Notes: generated by a model from the sequence alone, not told the origin. Positions 50,181-58,808 are shown, counted from the first letter of the stretch. The stretch is 64,000 nucleotides of DNA from Moorella mulderi DSM 14980 (GCF_001594015.1 NZ_LTBC01000008.1:1-64000); one strand, 5' to 3'. Numbers and translations are program-made.

Positions 50181-50942
50181 CTAGAATAAAAGGGAGTATA
50201 TCTTATCCGTAACCCGGGCGAAGGCTTCATCCTTCATATTGCGCGGGCGGGGCAGGTCTACCCTGACATCGGCCAGTATCCGGGCCGGCCTTTTCGATAA
50301 CACAATCACCCGGTCGGCCATAAAAACGGCTTCCTCAATGCCGTGGGTCACCATGAAGACCGACTTGACGGGCAACGTTACATCCAGCCACAGGTCCAGT
50401 AGTTCCTCCCGCAGGTTCTGGGCCGTAAAGGCGTCAAGGGCGGAAAAGGGTTCATCCATGCAGAGGAGTTCCGGTTCCATGGTCAGGGCCCGGGCAATGC
50501 CCACCCGTTGTTTCATGCCGCCGGAAAGCTCCCGCGGGTAAGCCTCTTCAAAACCATCCAGGCCCACCTTATCAATATATTTACTGGCAATGGCCTCCCT
50601 TTCCGGCCGGGGTATACCTTGAGCTTCCAGGCCCAGGGCTACGTTACCCATGACCGTCAGCCAGGGCAACAGGGCAAAGGACTGGAAGACCATGGCCATT
50701 TTGTCCATGACGCCGTTAACTTCCTGGCCGCGGTAAAAAATCTGCCCCCGGGACGGCCGGTCCAGGCCGACAACCATCCTCAGCAGGGTGCTCTTACCAG
50801 AACCCGACGGGCCTACCAGGCAGACAAATTCACCTTTATTTATGGTAAAAGAAATATCATTAAGGACCGTCAGGGACCGGTTGGCATCGGTATAGGTTTT
50901 AAAAACATGACTGACTTCAAGCAGTAAGGCCAGGGACACCAC
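50181..50942 (-). CDS. ABC transporter ATPase, nitrate/taurine (NitT/TauT)-like
   Basis: The 253-residue ATPase has Walker A GPSGSGKST, Q-loop MVFQSFALLPWL, signature LSGGMKQRVGIARAL and Walker B LLCMDEPFSALD, typical of the NitT/TauT group. It starts a few bases after the duplicated permease gene and would power it. Because the transcript begins with an Mg2+ riboswitch, the substrate may be a metal or an accompanying anion. Confidence 0.88.
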   Translation of the reverse strand: MVSLALLLEVSHVFKTYTDANRSLTVLNDISFTINKGEFVCLVGPSGSGKSTLLRMVVGLDRPSRGQIFYRGQEVNGVMDKMAMVFQSFALLPWLTVMGNVALGLEAQGIPRPEREAIASKYIDKVGLDGFEEAYPRELSGGMKQRVGIARALTMEPELLCMDEPFSALDAFTAQNLREELLDLWLDVTLPVKSVFMVTHGIEEAVFMADRVIVLSKRPARILADVRVDLPRPRNMKDEAFARVTDKIYSLLF

Positions 50943-50947
50943 CCCCT

Positions 50948-52669
50948 TCAGGCTTCTATTTTAAACCGCTGGACAGCCACCTCATAGAGCCGCCGCCAGA
51001 AGAAACGGTTCATAAGGACGATAGTCACCATCATGGCTATTAGACTGGACCAGATCAACTGGAAGCTGCCGCTGCTATAAGTAGCCGTATCCAGCAAGGA
51101 GCCAATACCAAAGGCCGTATAGGTCTGGCCGGCATAGACCACATATTCGGCAACAATCAGGGCATTCCAGCCGCCACCCCAGGCAGTAATACTGCCGGTA
51201 ATCAAGGACGGCACCATGGCCGGCAGGACTACCCGGCGCAGGTACCCGAAACCTTTCAGGCCAAAGGCTGCCGCCGCCTCCTTTAAATCCCGGGGAATGC
51301 TTTTCACCCCGGCGATGAGGTTAAAAAGGAGATACCACTGCATACCCGTCAACACCAGCAGTACGGCCGCCAGGTTCATGCCCCCCGTCAGGCCTACCAG
51401 GATAAAAACAATAATGGGGAATAGAGCTGTTGCCGGCACTGAAGCCAGTATTTCAAACACAGGTGTCAGGATTTCATAGGCCCTTTTATTGTGCCCAATC
51501 CAGATGGCTACCGGAACCGTCCAGGTGAGGGACAGGAGGTATGCTGCCAGCAAGCGCAGGAAAGAAAACAGGATGGCCCTGGGGATGCTGAAGACCTCCG
51601 GTTGCCAGGGCATCAGGAAAAGGGTGCCCAGGGCCACCAGGCCGCGCATCAGGGCGTAAGCCAGCAACAAGGCCAGGCCCCAGGAAATAAGGCGCCGGGT
51701 GATCCCCACCAAACGCTGCCAGAAATCCCATCCTGCTAATTTCCTTTCAAGTTTAGAGGCATAACTTTCTAAAGCAAGGGTCAGGGCCGCGCCGCCTTGT
51801 ACCACCAGCAACCTGATTTCCCGGAAGCCCGGCGCCTGCCACCAGAGGCGGTAACCCCAGCCCCCCGGGATATGGTTACCACCGCCGCTGCCAAATTCAT
51901 ATTTAAAGTTTTCCGCCCAGGCGGAAAGGGGACGCCAGATAAAAATATTCATAAAGGTAATTAACATGATCAGGGTTAAAAGGCCGGCCACTGTATGCAT
52001 CAGCTCGCCCTTCTCCGTGGTCCTGATGAGGTAGCTCCCCAGGCCCGGCAGGGAATACTCTACCGGCCCGATGGCAATAATTTCTGCGGCAATAAGGAAG
52101 TACCAGCCACCGGCCCAGGACATGATGCTATTATATACCAGCTTGGGTATACCGGCGGGTAAGTAGATTTTCTGGAAACGGCGCCAACCCCTTACCCGGT
52201 AGGCATCAGCCGCTTCCCGGAGATCTCTGGGTATAGTCGTCAGGGACTCATAGAAACCGAAGGTCATATTCCAGGCCTGGCTGGTGAAGATAAGAAAGAT
52301 GGATGCCAGTTCAAACCCCAGGAGGCGGCCCTGGAAAAGGGAGACAAAAAAGTAAACGGCAGCAGGGAAGAACCCCAGGATGGGCACCGACTGCAGGATA
52401 TCCAGGATGGGAATGAGCCAGCGCTCGGCTCGTTCGTCTGTCCCGGCTTTATAACCATAAGTAAGGGTAAAGATAAAGGACAGGATATAGGCGCCCAGCA
52501 TCCGCACAAAAGACCGGAAGGCGTAATAGGGCAGGATACCGATACTGGTAACAACTGTTGTCCCTCCTGCCAGGGTAACAGCCCGGTGGCCCTGGTAGGC
52601 AAAGTAGGCAAAGGCGATTAAAAGGGCGGCCATAATCATGGTCAGAGCCAGGTTCGTTGCCCGCGCCAC
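50948..52669 (-). CDS. Duplicated ABC permease (two fused BPD-type domains)
   Basis: The 573-residue membrane protein contains two permease domains in tandem, each with an EAA-type loop: TIPRDLREAADAYRVRGWRR in the first half and SIPRDLKEAAAAFGLKGFGY in the second. About twelve helices are expected. It resembles the duplicated permease group predicted to move anions. I chose the GTG at 52669, eight bases after GGAGG; the GTG at 52678 lies inside that site. No binding-protein gene is adjacent. The M-box riboswitch lies 70 bp upstream. Confidence 0.88.
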   Translation of the reverse strand: MARATNLALTMIMAALLIAFAYFAYQGHRAVTLAGGTTVVTSIGILPYYAFRSFVRMLGAYILSFIFTLTYGYKAGTDERAERWLIPILDILQSVPILGFFPAAVYFFVSLFQGRLLGFELASIFLIFTSQAWNMTFGFYESLTTIPRDLREAADAYRVRGWRRFQKIYLPAGIPKLVYNSIMSWAGGWYFLIAAEIIAIGPVEYSLPGLGSYLIRTTEKGELMHTVAGLLTLIMLITFMNIFIWRPLSAWAENFKYEFGSGGGNHIPGGWGYRLWWQAPGFREIRLLVVQGGAALTLALESYASKLERKLAGWDFWQRLVGITRRLISWGLALLLAYALMRGLVALGTLFLMPWQPEVFSIPRAILFSFLRLLAAYLLSLTWTVPVAIWIGHNKRAYEILTPVFEILASVPATALFPIIVFILVGLTGGMNLAAVLLVLTGMQWYLLFNLIAGVKSIPRDLKEAAAAFGLKGFGYLRRVVLPAMVPSLITGSITAWGGGWNALIVAEYVVYAGQTYTAFGIGSLLDTATYSSGSFQLIWSSLIAMMVTIVLMNRFFWRRLYEVAVQRFKIEA

Positions 52670-52696
52670 GGGGTTCACCTCCCAACCAATAAAATA

Positions 52697-52716
52697 GTCT
52701 TCCCAAGTGGGAAGAC
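52697..52716 (-). terminator. M-box expression-platform terminator
   Basis: GTCTTCCCA (52697-52705) pairs with TGGGAAGAC (52708-52716), followed on the minus strand by TATTTTATT. It sits between the M-box aptamer and the permease start. Confidence 0.78.
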
Positions 52717-52739
52717 ATAGAGTTCATAAATAGCCCTAT

Positions 52740-52905
52740 ATACCCCCACTCGTTGAGCTTTGGCACGTGCATAGCTAGAGATAACTCTCAGCCACATTAG
52801 GTAGAACCTTAAGCCGGTAATACCTGTTGACCCATTGGCGTCTTTCGACGTTTCCGGGCAGTGGCGTCTGTCTATGCAGAAGCCTCACCTAACGAAGGTC
52901 TAATT
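52740..52905 (-). ncRNA. Mg2+-sensing M-box (ykoK) riboswitch
   Basis: The minus strand shows the hallmark M-box blocks in order: CTTCGTTAGGTGAGG, GCCACTGCCC, ACGTCGAAAGACGCC and AATGGGTCAACAGG, followed by the closing helices. M-boxes fold with Mg2+ and shut off Mg2+ uptake genes. Here the controlled genes are the duplicated-permease ABC transporter. Confidence 0.96.
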
Positions 52906-52907
52906 TC

Positions 52908-52936
52908 ATTATAAATTGGGCTTTTTTATGTGTCAA
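52908..52936 (-). promoter_or_regulatory. Promoter of the M-box transcript
   Basis: Consensus TTGACA (52936-52931) and TATAAT (52913-52908) are separated by 17 bp. Initiation near 52901 places the M-box at the 5' end. Confidence 0.88.
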
Positions 52937-53011
52937 GGTTGAAGTAAGGTAGGTATTTTTATTTTCCCGGCGAATATTTACAGGGAGGTTCTAGCGACTG
53001 GAGGTAAAAAA

Positions 53012-54154
53012 ATGAAACGCATTGTCATTGCCCCGGATTCCTTTAAAGAAAGCCTGGACGCGCCCGCAGTTGCGGCGGCTATAGCTGAAGGTATCAAACG
53101 GGTTTTCCCGGAGGTAGAAACCGTCACCGTGCCCATGGCCGACGGCGGTGAAGGTTTAACGACCACCCTGGTAGCCGCCACCGGCGGGCGGGAAATCACC
53201 ACCACCGTAACCGGTCCCCTGGGGCAACCGGTCCGGGCCGCCTGGGGTATCCTGGGGGATGGTACCACCGCCGTGGTGGAAATGGCCCAGGCCTCGGGCC
53301 TGCCCCTGGTACCCCGGGAAAAGCGTAACCCCCTGTTTACCACCACCTACGGTACCGGTGAGCTCATCCGCCAGGCCCTGGACGCCGGCTGCCGGCGGTT
53401 GATTGTGGGCATTGGCGGCAGTGCCACCAACGACGGCGGTGCCGGCATGGCCCAGGCCCTGGGGGCGAAGCTCCTGGATGCTAAGGGGCAGGATATCGGG
53501 CCGGGTGCCGCCGGGCTGGAGGAACTGGACCGCATTGATATCCAGGGCCTGGATCCACGGGTAAAGGAAGCGGAAATCCTGGTAGCCTGTGACGTGGATA
53601 ACCCCCTGTGCGGCCCCCGGGGAGCGCCGGCCGTCTACGGTCCCCAGAAGGGCGCCACGCCGGAGATGGTCCCCCGCCTGGATGCCGCCCTGGCCAGGCT
53701 GGCGGGTATCATTGAACGTGACCTGGGGAAAGATGTCCGGGAACTGCCCGGAGCCGGTGCTGCCGGCGGCCTGGGGGCCGGCCTGGTAGCCTTCCTGGAC
53801 GCTAATTTGCGCCGCGGTATTGAACTTGTTATAGAAGCGGTGGACCTCGACGGCATCCTGGCCAGAGGCGCCGACCTGGTCATCACCGGCGAAGGAGAAA
53901 TCAACCGCCAGACAGCTTATGGTAAAGTTCCCGCCGGCGTCGCCCGGGTAGCAGGGAAATACGGCATCCCGGTGGTCGCCCTGGTAGGCTCCATTGGCGA
54001 AGGCGCCAGCACCGTTTATGACCATGGCATTAAAGGCTTCATGAGCATCGTCCCCCGGCCGGTGCCTTTGGCCTACTGCCTGGAAAACGCCGCCTCCCTC
54101 CTGGCCGACGCTGCCGAACGCCTGGTGCGGCTGTTGACTGTGATGAATAAATAA
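53012..54154 (+). CDS. Glycerate 2-kinase (GarK/GlxK family)
   Basis: The 380-residue kinase phosphorylates D-glycerate. It has APDSFKESLDAPAVAAAI, PMADGGEG, GIGGSATNDGGAGMAQALGA, ACDVDNPLCGPRGAPAVYGPQKGA and TGEGEINRQTAYGKVP, all characteristic. GGAGG precedes the ATG. It is the first gene of a short plus-strand group that includes a small TusA-like protein and a thioesterase. Confidence 0.95.
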   Translation: MKRIVIAPDSFKESLDAPAVAAAIAEGIKRVFPEVETVTVPMADGGEGLTTTLVAATGGREITTTVTGPLGQPVRAAWGILGDGTTAVVEMAQASGLPLVPREKRNPLFTTTYGTGELIRQALDAGCRRLIVGIGGSATNDGGAGMAQALGAKLLDAKGQDIGPGAAGLEELDRIDIQGLDPRVKEAEILVACDVDNPLCGPRGAPAVYGPQKGATPEMVPRLDAALARLAGIIERDLGKDVRELPGAGAAGGLGAGLVAFLDANLRRGIELVIEAVDLDGILARGADLVITGEGEINRQTAYGKVPAGVARVAGKYGIPVVALVGSIGEGASTVYDHGIKGFMSIVPRPVPLAYCLENAASLLADAAERLVRLLTVMNK

Positions 54155-54212
54155 AAGCATTAAAAGGCCCTCTCCCTGGCAAAACTAAGGAAAAAATCAG
54201 GGAGGAGGCCCT

Positions 54213-54458
54213 TTGATGCCTGATATTGCCTTAAGGATGGGTACCGCCATTACCAGCAACGACCTGGCCCGGGTGCGGGACGTCCTGCCGCGCCTGAAGC
54301 CCGGAGATCACCTTACCATTACCATGGAGGCCGCCGATGCCCACCAGGCCGACCTGTTATTAAAGCTTTTAGAGGACCACGGCCTCGACTACCAGAGCCG
54401 CGGCGACAGCGACGGCAGGACCTATCATATCATAGCCTGCCGGCAGGAAACGACTTGA
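54213..54458 (+). CDS. Small TusA-fold-like protein without the CPxP motif
   Basis: The 81-residue protein has a strand-helix pattern like TusA/SirA proteins (RLKPGDHLTITMEAADAHQADLLLKLLEDHG, YHIIACR) but lacks a CPxP motif, so persulfide carriage is unlikely. GGGAGGAGG precedes the ATG. That site lies in the right arm of an imperfect inverted repeat (about 54160-54211). Its function is unknown. It is followed with a 4-bp overlap region by the thioesterase frame. Confidence 0.65.
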   Translation: MMPDIALRMGTAITSNDLARVRDVLPRLKPGDHLTITMEAADAHQADLLLKLLEDHGLDYQSRGDSDGRTYHIIACRQETT

Positions 54459-54490
54459 AAAAACCACTATTTTCGGGGGAGGGCGACTCG

Positions 54491-54913
54491 ATGGATTCCC
54501 TCCAGGCAGTCAAAGAAAGGTATGCTGCTGATACCTTTCCCCGCTCTCTGGGAATTGAACTCCTGGAACTGGCCCCCGGTTATGCCCGGGTGGCCATGAC
54601 CCTCACAGAAAACATGGCCAACTTCCACGGCATCGGCCACGGGGGCGCCATTTTTACCCTGGCCGATACGGCCTTAGGGTTAGCCAGCAACTCCCACGGT
54701 GACCCGGCCGTAGCCCTGTCGGTAACTATCAATTATCTCAGCCCGGCCCGGGTAGGAACAAAGCTGGTAGCTACTGCCGAGGAAGAACACCTTACCCGGC
54801 GCACCGGGGTCTACCGGTTGACGGTTACTACCAGTACCGGCGAAAACATTGCCCTGGCCCGGGGTACCGTTTACCGGCAGGCTAAAAAACGGGTTCCTGA
54901 ACAAAGCAGTTAA
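54491..54913 (+). CDS. PaaI-type hotdog-fold thioesterase
   Basis: The 140-residue protein has the hotdog core: GIELLELAPGYARVAMTLTE, NFHGIGHGGAIFTLADTALG (helix with the catalytic acidic residue), VALSVTINYLSPARVGTKL and GENIALARGTVYR. It hydrolyses acyl-CoA thioesters. The ATG at 54491 follows GGGGGAGGG; the TTG at 54455 is a longer but poorer start. Confidence 0.87.
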   Translation: MDSLQAVKERYAADTFPRSLGIELLELAPGYARVAMTLTENMANFHGIGHGGAIFTLADTALGLASNSHGDPAVALSVTINYLSPARVGTKLVATAEEEHLTRRTGVYRLTVTTSTGENIALARGTVYRQAKKRVPEQSS

Positions 54914-54938
54914 ATGGTGCGTAATGGCCAGGTGGCTT

Positions 54939-55376
54939 TTAAGCGAGTAATTGCCTTACCATTTCGTTAGCTTTCTTGCCGTCGGCCCGGCCGCGGATTT
55001 TGGGCATCAAGGCGGCCATTACTTTCCCTATTTCCTTGCTCGACTGGGCCCCTACTTCGCTGATAGTCTGCTGGATGATGTCTCTTAGTTCGCTATCGCT
55101 CAGCTGCTGGGGCAGGTAGTCTTCCAGGACCTTGATCTCGGCCTCTGTTTGCCGGACCAGGTCTTCCCGTCCCCCGCGGGCGAACTGTTCTAAAGCTTCC
55201 TTTCTCATTTTTATTTCCCGCTGGATAACGGTAGCCATTTCTTCATTCGAAAGGGGATGCATTTTTTCAATTTCGGCGTTTTTGATACTGGCTAAGACCA
55301 TACGGATAGTCTGCAACCGGATTTTATCGTGGCTTTTCAAGGCTTCTTTCATGTCTTGTTGGAGCCTGGCCTTCAT
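54939..55376 (-). CDS. GatB/YqeY-domain protein
   Basis: The 145-residue protein is a YqeY homologue: ARLQQDMKEALKSHDKIRLQTIRMVLASIKNAEIEK, VIQREIKMRKEALEQFARGGREDLVRQTEAEI, LEDYLPQQLSDSEL and KVMAALMPKIRGRADGK. The domain is found on the GatB subunit of tRNA amidotransferases. The stand-alone role is unclear. Confidence 0.93.
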   Translation of the reverse strand: MKARLQQDMKEALKSHDKIRLQTIRMVLASIKNAEIEKMHPLSNEEMATVIQREIKMRKEALEQFARGGREDLVRQTEAEIKVLEDYLPQQLSDSELRDIIQQTISEVGAQSSKEIGKVMAALMPKIRGRADGKKANEMVRQLLA

Positions 55377-55503
55377 TATTTAATCCTCCCAAAAGTTCCT
55401 GGTAGTTCGCCTATTATAGTAAACCATCGCCCGTTGGAAGTCAATTTATGGAGGGCTAACACCGCAGCAACTTCCCCTTTAACAAGCCCCATAGTTTTTA
55501 TAA

Positions 55504-55550
55504 AAAAGGGATAGACCCATTCGTAGAATACTACAAGGTCTATCCCTTTT
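55504..55550. terminator. Bidirectional terminator
   Basis: Arms 55504-55517 and 55537-55550 form a 14-bp stem with A-run and T-run flanks on both strands. The loop contains a smaller stem (GTAG/CTAC). It follows the exported protein gene at 55631. Confidence 0.82.
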
Positions 55551-55630
55551 ATTTTAAATACAGGAGGCGGGTCTTTCCCTGTACGGGCGTCCTTTGCTTA
55601 CCAAAATTATACAGGTGAGAACCGGAGATT

Positions 55631-56248
55631 TTACTTTGCCCGGCTATGAAATTTAGTCAAATCAAGCTGCTGTAAGCGTTCTATAATCTGGTTGGCTCTA
55701 TCCTGGCTTATCTTGCCCTGGGCTACGTCCTCGTCCAGTTTGGTCTTCGTGGCATTGATTATACTTTCTTTAATCTGGTCTAAACTTACGCCTTTTTCTG
55801 CGGCCAGCTGTTGTAACGATTTTCCGTTTTTAAATTCCTGCATAAGCTGCTGGGGAGTTATTCCCAATGCTGAGGCAACGGCATCCAGGTTATTCAAACC
55901 TCTAACACCAGGGCGATGACCCTTTCCTCCAAACATTCCTGCTCCAAACATTCCGGGAAATTGTCCCTGTTCAATAGCCTGTTTCATTTTTTGAGCCTGG
56001 TCGGCGGTAATTAACCCTTCGGAAACGGCGGTATCAACAGTTTGTTGTCCTGCTGTTTTTAAGTCACTCACCAGCTGATCCTGGCTGATGCCCAATACAC
56101 CGGCTAATTTTTCCAGGTAAATCTGGTGCAAACTCGCCTTAGGTTTGGCGGAAGCGTTTCCCTGGGCCAGGGCAATGCCTGTCACGCCTAAACCCATTAT
56201 CAGCGCGGCGGCTAGAGTTAAGCTTAGATATTTTTTGAATTTGCTCAT
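55631..56248 (-). CDS. Exported helical protein of unknown function
   Basis: The 205-residue protein has a signal peptide (YLSLTLAAALIMGLGVTGIA, cleavage near ALA-QG) and two related helical repeats: LAGVLGISQDQLVSDLKT and VASALGITPQQLMQEFKN, each followed by a VDTAVSEGLITADQAQKM or LDEDVAQGKISQDRANQI type segment. The middle is glycine-rich (GMFGAGMFGGKGHRPG). It resembles DUF2680-like cell-surface proteins. A seven-codon leader ORF with a strong ribosome site lies upstream. Confidence 0.75.
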   Translation of the reverse strand: MSKFKKYLSLTLAAALIMGLGVTGIALAQGNASAKPKASLHQIYLEKLAGVLGISQDQLVSDLKTAGQQTVDTAVSEGLITADQAQKMKQAIEQGQFPGMFGAGMFGGKGHRPGVRGLNNLDAVASALGITPQQLMQEFKNGKSLQQLAAEKGVSLDQIKESIINATKTKLDEDVAQGKISQDRANQIIERLQQLDLTKFHSRAK

Positions 56249-56624
56249 ATTAACGTCTCCTCACTTTTTATTTTATAAAGTATGGTAAGGCGAGGCTTAT
56301 GTAACTACATCTTCCATATTGATCTCCTCCTTTCAGCTTATACTATAACCGCCTTTTATTAAAATTATATGAGAACACTTTAAGAAATACTTAAGAAGAG
56401 GGTTTCAAAAAAGATTAAGCACTTCAATCGCACCTGCCCTTACTTCTCAGGTTTAATATAACTTAATTTGCCTCTCCAGACCCTCTCCACATTCTCGCCG
56501 CTTCCTCTCCGTTTTATGGACGAATGTCTCATAAAGTGAGATTAAACATCCTCTAGCTGCCGCACCGTCACAGGGCAAGGAATGCAGTTGGAGACCTGTA
56601 CCATATTTCGGCAAGAAGATATGC
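56249..56624. other. Leader and intergenic region of the exported protein
   Basis: Between the exported protein and the MNT gene there is no ordinary gene. On the minus strand a tiny ORF (56297-56317, product MEDVVT) follows GGAGGAG, and A/T-rich promoter-like sequence with TATAAT-like boxes lies near 56340-56370. The remainder up to 56620 shows nothing I can support. Confidence 0.5.
56297..56317 (-). CDS. Six-residue leader peptide candidate
   Basis: ATG-GAA-GAT-GTA-GTT-ACA-TAA sits six bases after a GGAGGAG ribosome site and about 50 bp before the start of the exported protein. Leader ORFs of this size can act in attenuation or coupling. Confidence 0.35.
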   Translation of the reverse strand: MEDVVT

Positions 56625-56999
56625 TCACCACCACGTTTCAATAGCCCTGCGTAAAGAGTCCCGGTAGGCTTCCGGGTCAACCAGGTCAACTCTAAACTTT
56701 TCACTTAGACCCGTTACCGCCCCTACTGCGGCGTAAAACCGGTCGTCCGGGATGCCCCACGCCGCCAGATCAACATCGGACCAGCGCGTAAAGCGGGAAC
56801 GGTCAACAAGGGAGCCGAAGGCTACCACTTTTGGGGCACCATATCTCATTTTTAAGATGGCCGCAGCTATGACAGCAACTTGCCAGGCTTCCTTATAACG
56901 CTCGGTCAGGGACGGGTCAGTTGGCGAAAAATCGTCGGTAAAAGTCAAAGGGTATTTCCTGGCGTAATAAGCAGCCAGCTCGTCAGGTTGGGTACCCAT
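56625..56999 (-). CDS. MNT-type nucleotidyltransferase domain protein, copy 2
   Basis: The 124-residue paralogue of 46391-46744 has FGSLVDRSRFTRWSDVDLAA and a longer N-terminus containing AAYYARKYPLTFTDDF. Its C-terminus ends in AIETWW instead of AIESEGVEL, so the last residues have been altered. The ATG at 56999 is shared by position with the other copy; the longer frame from 57044 is not needed. The upstream non-coding sequences of both copies align. Confidence 0.8.
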   Translation of the reverse strand: MGTQPDELAAYYARKYPLTFTDDFSPTDPSLTERYKEAWQVAVIAAAILKMRYGAPKVVAFGSLVDRSRFTRWSDVDLAAWGIPDDRFYAAVGAVTGLSEKFRVDLVDPEAYRDSLRRAIETWW

Positions 57000-57169
57000 A
57001 TTTAGTCCCCCTGCTAAAACAGCGTTATCAGCCTCGTCCCCCATTCTCTTTCCCGCAGTTCCACTAATTTAAGTATACCACAGTATACCCCTATAGTTAA
57101 ATAAAACGGAAAGCTTGAGCTGGAAACGCAATTCCCGTGCATAATGAAAAGGGGGTAAGGACAGGACGC

Positions 57170-57640
57170 CTACCCCCTTACCTGACCCATCTCGGCCAGG
57201 TGTTTTTGAATAATTTCAGTGTCATTGGTAGAGATGCCGCTTCCCTCCACCTCGCGAGCTACTAAACCTGCTGCCTGCTCGAAAAAATTTTCACCTTTAA
57301 CTAACGCGAGGATTTGATTCCGGGAAAAGCGCCACTCCCGCCCGATTTTAGTGGCCGGTAACTTGCCGCTCCTAACCAGATTGTAGACTGTCTGGTTGCT
57401 TACCCGCAGCAGGTCGGCCACTTCCTCGACATTCATAATTTCCGGATACTCGTGCTGTTTAAGGGTGCCCTGGATCAGGCCCTGCATCAGGCGCACGTCT
57501 TCCGGTTCGTAAGCCTGCTCCCCACAGTCTTCACATACCCAGGCATCCATACCCCGAAAGGTGATGGCGCGGCCTTTCCAGGTAGCTTCCACGTCTTTCT
57601 TGATTTTTTTCATTTCGCCACCGCAGATATAACATTGCAT
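57170..57640 (-). CDS. YgiT-type zinc finger fused to an excisionase-like helix-turn-helix
   Basis: The 156-residue protein starts with a two-CXXC zinc finger (MQCYICGG...VCEDCGEQAY) as in MqsA/YgiT antitoxins, then carries a MerR/excisionase-type helix-turn-helix (MNVEEVADLLRVSNQTVYNLVRSGKLPATKIGREWRFSRNQI). It lies divergent from an integrase remnant. That suits an excisionase or regulator of the former element, or an antitoxin-type repressor. Confidence 0.83.
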   Translation of the reverse strand: MQCYICGGEMKKIKKDVEATWKGRAITFRGMDAWVCEDCGEQAYEPEDVRLMQGLIQGTLKQHEYPEIMNVEEVADLLRVSNQTVYNLVRSGKLPATKIGREWRFSRNQILALVKGENFFEQAAGLVAREVEGSGISTNDTEIIQKHLAEMGQVRG

Positions 57641-57680
57641 AACTAGTACCCCTTAACGCCTTTTCTTGAAAGGCCCTAAA

Positions 57681-57957
57681 TCTTCCTGTGCAACCGCTAC
57701 TTCAAGCCTGTGCTGGATAAGGCCGGCCTTCCCTGGGACACCCACTTCCATGCCCTGCGCCACACCTTTGCCACTTCGCTTTTGCACAATGGTATAGATA
57801 TAAAAACGGTGAGCGCCTGGCTGGGCCACGCCAATGCCGGTTCACCTACCGGGTGTACCACCACTACCTGCCGGAAAAACTCGACAACCGGGAGGCGGAG
57901 CGGCTCAACTCCTTCCTCTTCGGCGGCGGGGACACAAAAAAGGCCGGCAATTCATGA
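57681..57957 (+). pseudogene. Tyrosine integrase C-terminal remnant with frameshift
   Basis: The first frame reads FLCNRYFKPVLDKAGLPWDT, HFHALRHTFATSLLHNGIDI and KTVSAWLGHANAG, containing the HxxR box and second His. A one-base deletion near 57840 (a run of G shortened relative to the copy at 47468) shifts the tyrosine part (YRVYHHYLPEKL) into another frame, ending at TGA 57955-57957. The N-terminal half is missing. It is followed by the same hairpin and then a tRNA fragment. Confidence 0.83.
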
Positions 57958-57990
57958 CTGCCATCCCTGGAGGTTTCAGGTGAACAAAAT

Positions 57991-58030
57991 GTGAACAGCT
58001 TCCTGTTTCTCCCAACAGGAAGCTGTTCAC
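57991..58030. repeat. 17-bp perfect hairpin downstream of integrase remnant 2
   Basis: Arms 57991-58007 and 58014-58030 are identical to those at 47656-47695; only the loop differs. It lies 34 bp after the integrase stop, the same spacing as in the first remnant. Confidence 0.8.
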
Positions 58031-58064
58031 GATGCTTAAAACCCTTAAAACTGCTTAACTATCA

Positions 58065-58110
58065 TGGTGGGCACGGCAGGGATTGAACCTGCGACCTCTT
58101 GAATGTGAGT
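58065..58110 (-). repeat. tRNA-Val 3'-half fragment (probable attachment-site scar)
   Basis: The minus strand reads from a CAC anticodon through the T arm CGCAGGTTCAATCCCTGC and acceptor to CCA. No 5' half is present. The position after an integrase and hairpin mirrors the tRNA-Ala locus, suggesting integration by the same family of recombinase at a different tRNA. Confidence 0.75.
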
Positions 58111-58255
58111 CATAATTGCTTGCTCAAAACCCTTACCCCCTCCAAGACTACTATTTCACTTACAATCATCGAAATAGCCCGCTCGCAAGTAAAAACTTCC
58201 TTAAGAACTTTGGTTAGCCCCATCCTGGCTTATCATGCCCTGGGCTACAGCCTAG

Positions 58256-58698
58256 TACTGCCCGGCTTCCCTGGATTTTGAATGGCTGCCGGGCATCTCC
58301 CCCAGCCTTTTCCGGCAGCTTCTGGAGGCCTACCACGAACGCTTCAGTGTCCTCTTGCCCACCGCCGGAACAGTGCTGGACATGGGCCGTATGCTTACCC
58401 ACAAGGACCTGGTGATACGTCTCCACATGCAGGGCCTCTCTGTTCTGGAAATCGCCCGGCAGACTTATCACAGTCCAAGGTCAGCGGACGTCTACATCAA
58501 GGCGTTCGACTCCGTACTGATACTACATCTATACGGCTTAAATCCCAAGCTAATGGCCACTGTCCTCAGCCGGGGGAATCTGTAATCTACGAGTACCTGG
58601 ACCTTATTGGGACATACCTAAAAGACATCAACACCATACGTGACTACCTACGAAAGCGTGGTGTGCAAATGCCTGCTAATGTATCAAATAGCGGTTGA
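58256..58698 (+). pseudogene. Broken DUF1670-family gene
   Basis: The frame from 58256 reads FEWLPGISPSLFRQLLEAY, MLTHKDLVIRLHMQGLSVLE, IARQTYHSPRSADVYIKAFD and GLNPKLMATVLSRG. A one-base deletion in a run of G near 58574 then shifts it, and ESVIYEYLDLIGTYLKDINT continues in the next frame to a stop at 58696. It contains a helix-turn-helix-like part (VLEIARQTYHSP). A TAG at 58253 and lack of an N-terminus show 5' truncation. It is related to the gene at 1-616. Confidence 0.72.
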
Positions 58699-58808
58699 CA
58701 AGGAAATACGCCCTAAAAAAACTCCAAAAAGCGCACCCAAGGAATCCCGCCACGGATGGCGGGCGTCCTGCATTGCATGGCGTATAACATCCTGAGGATT
58801 CCCGTCGA

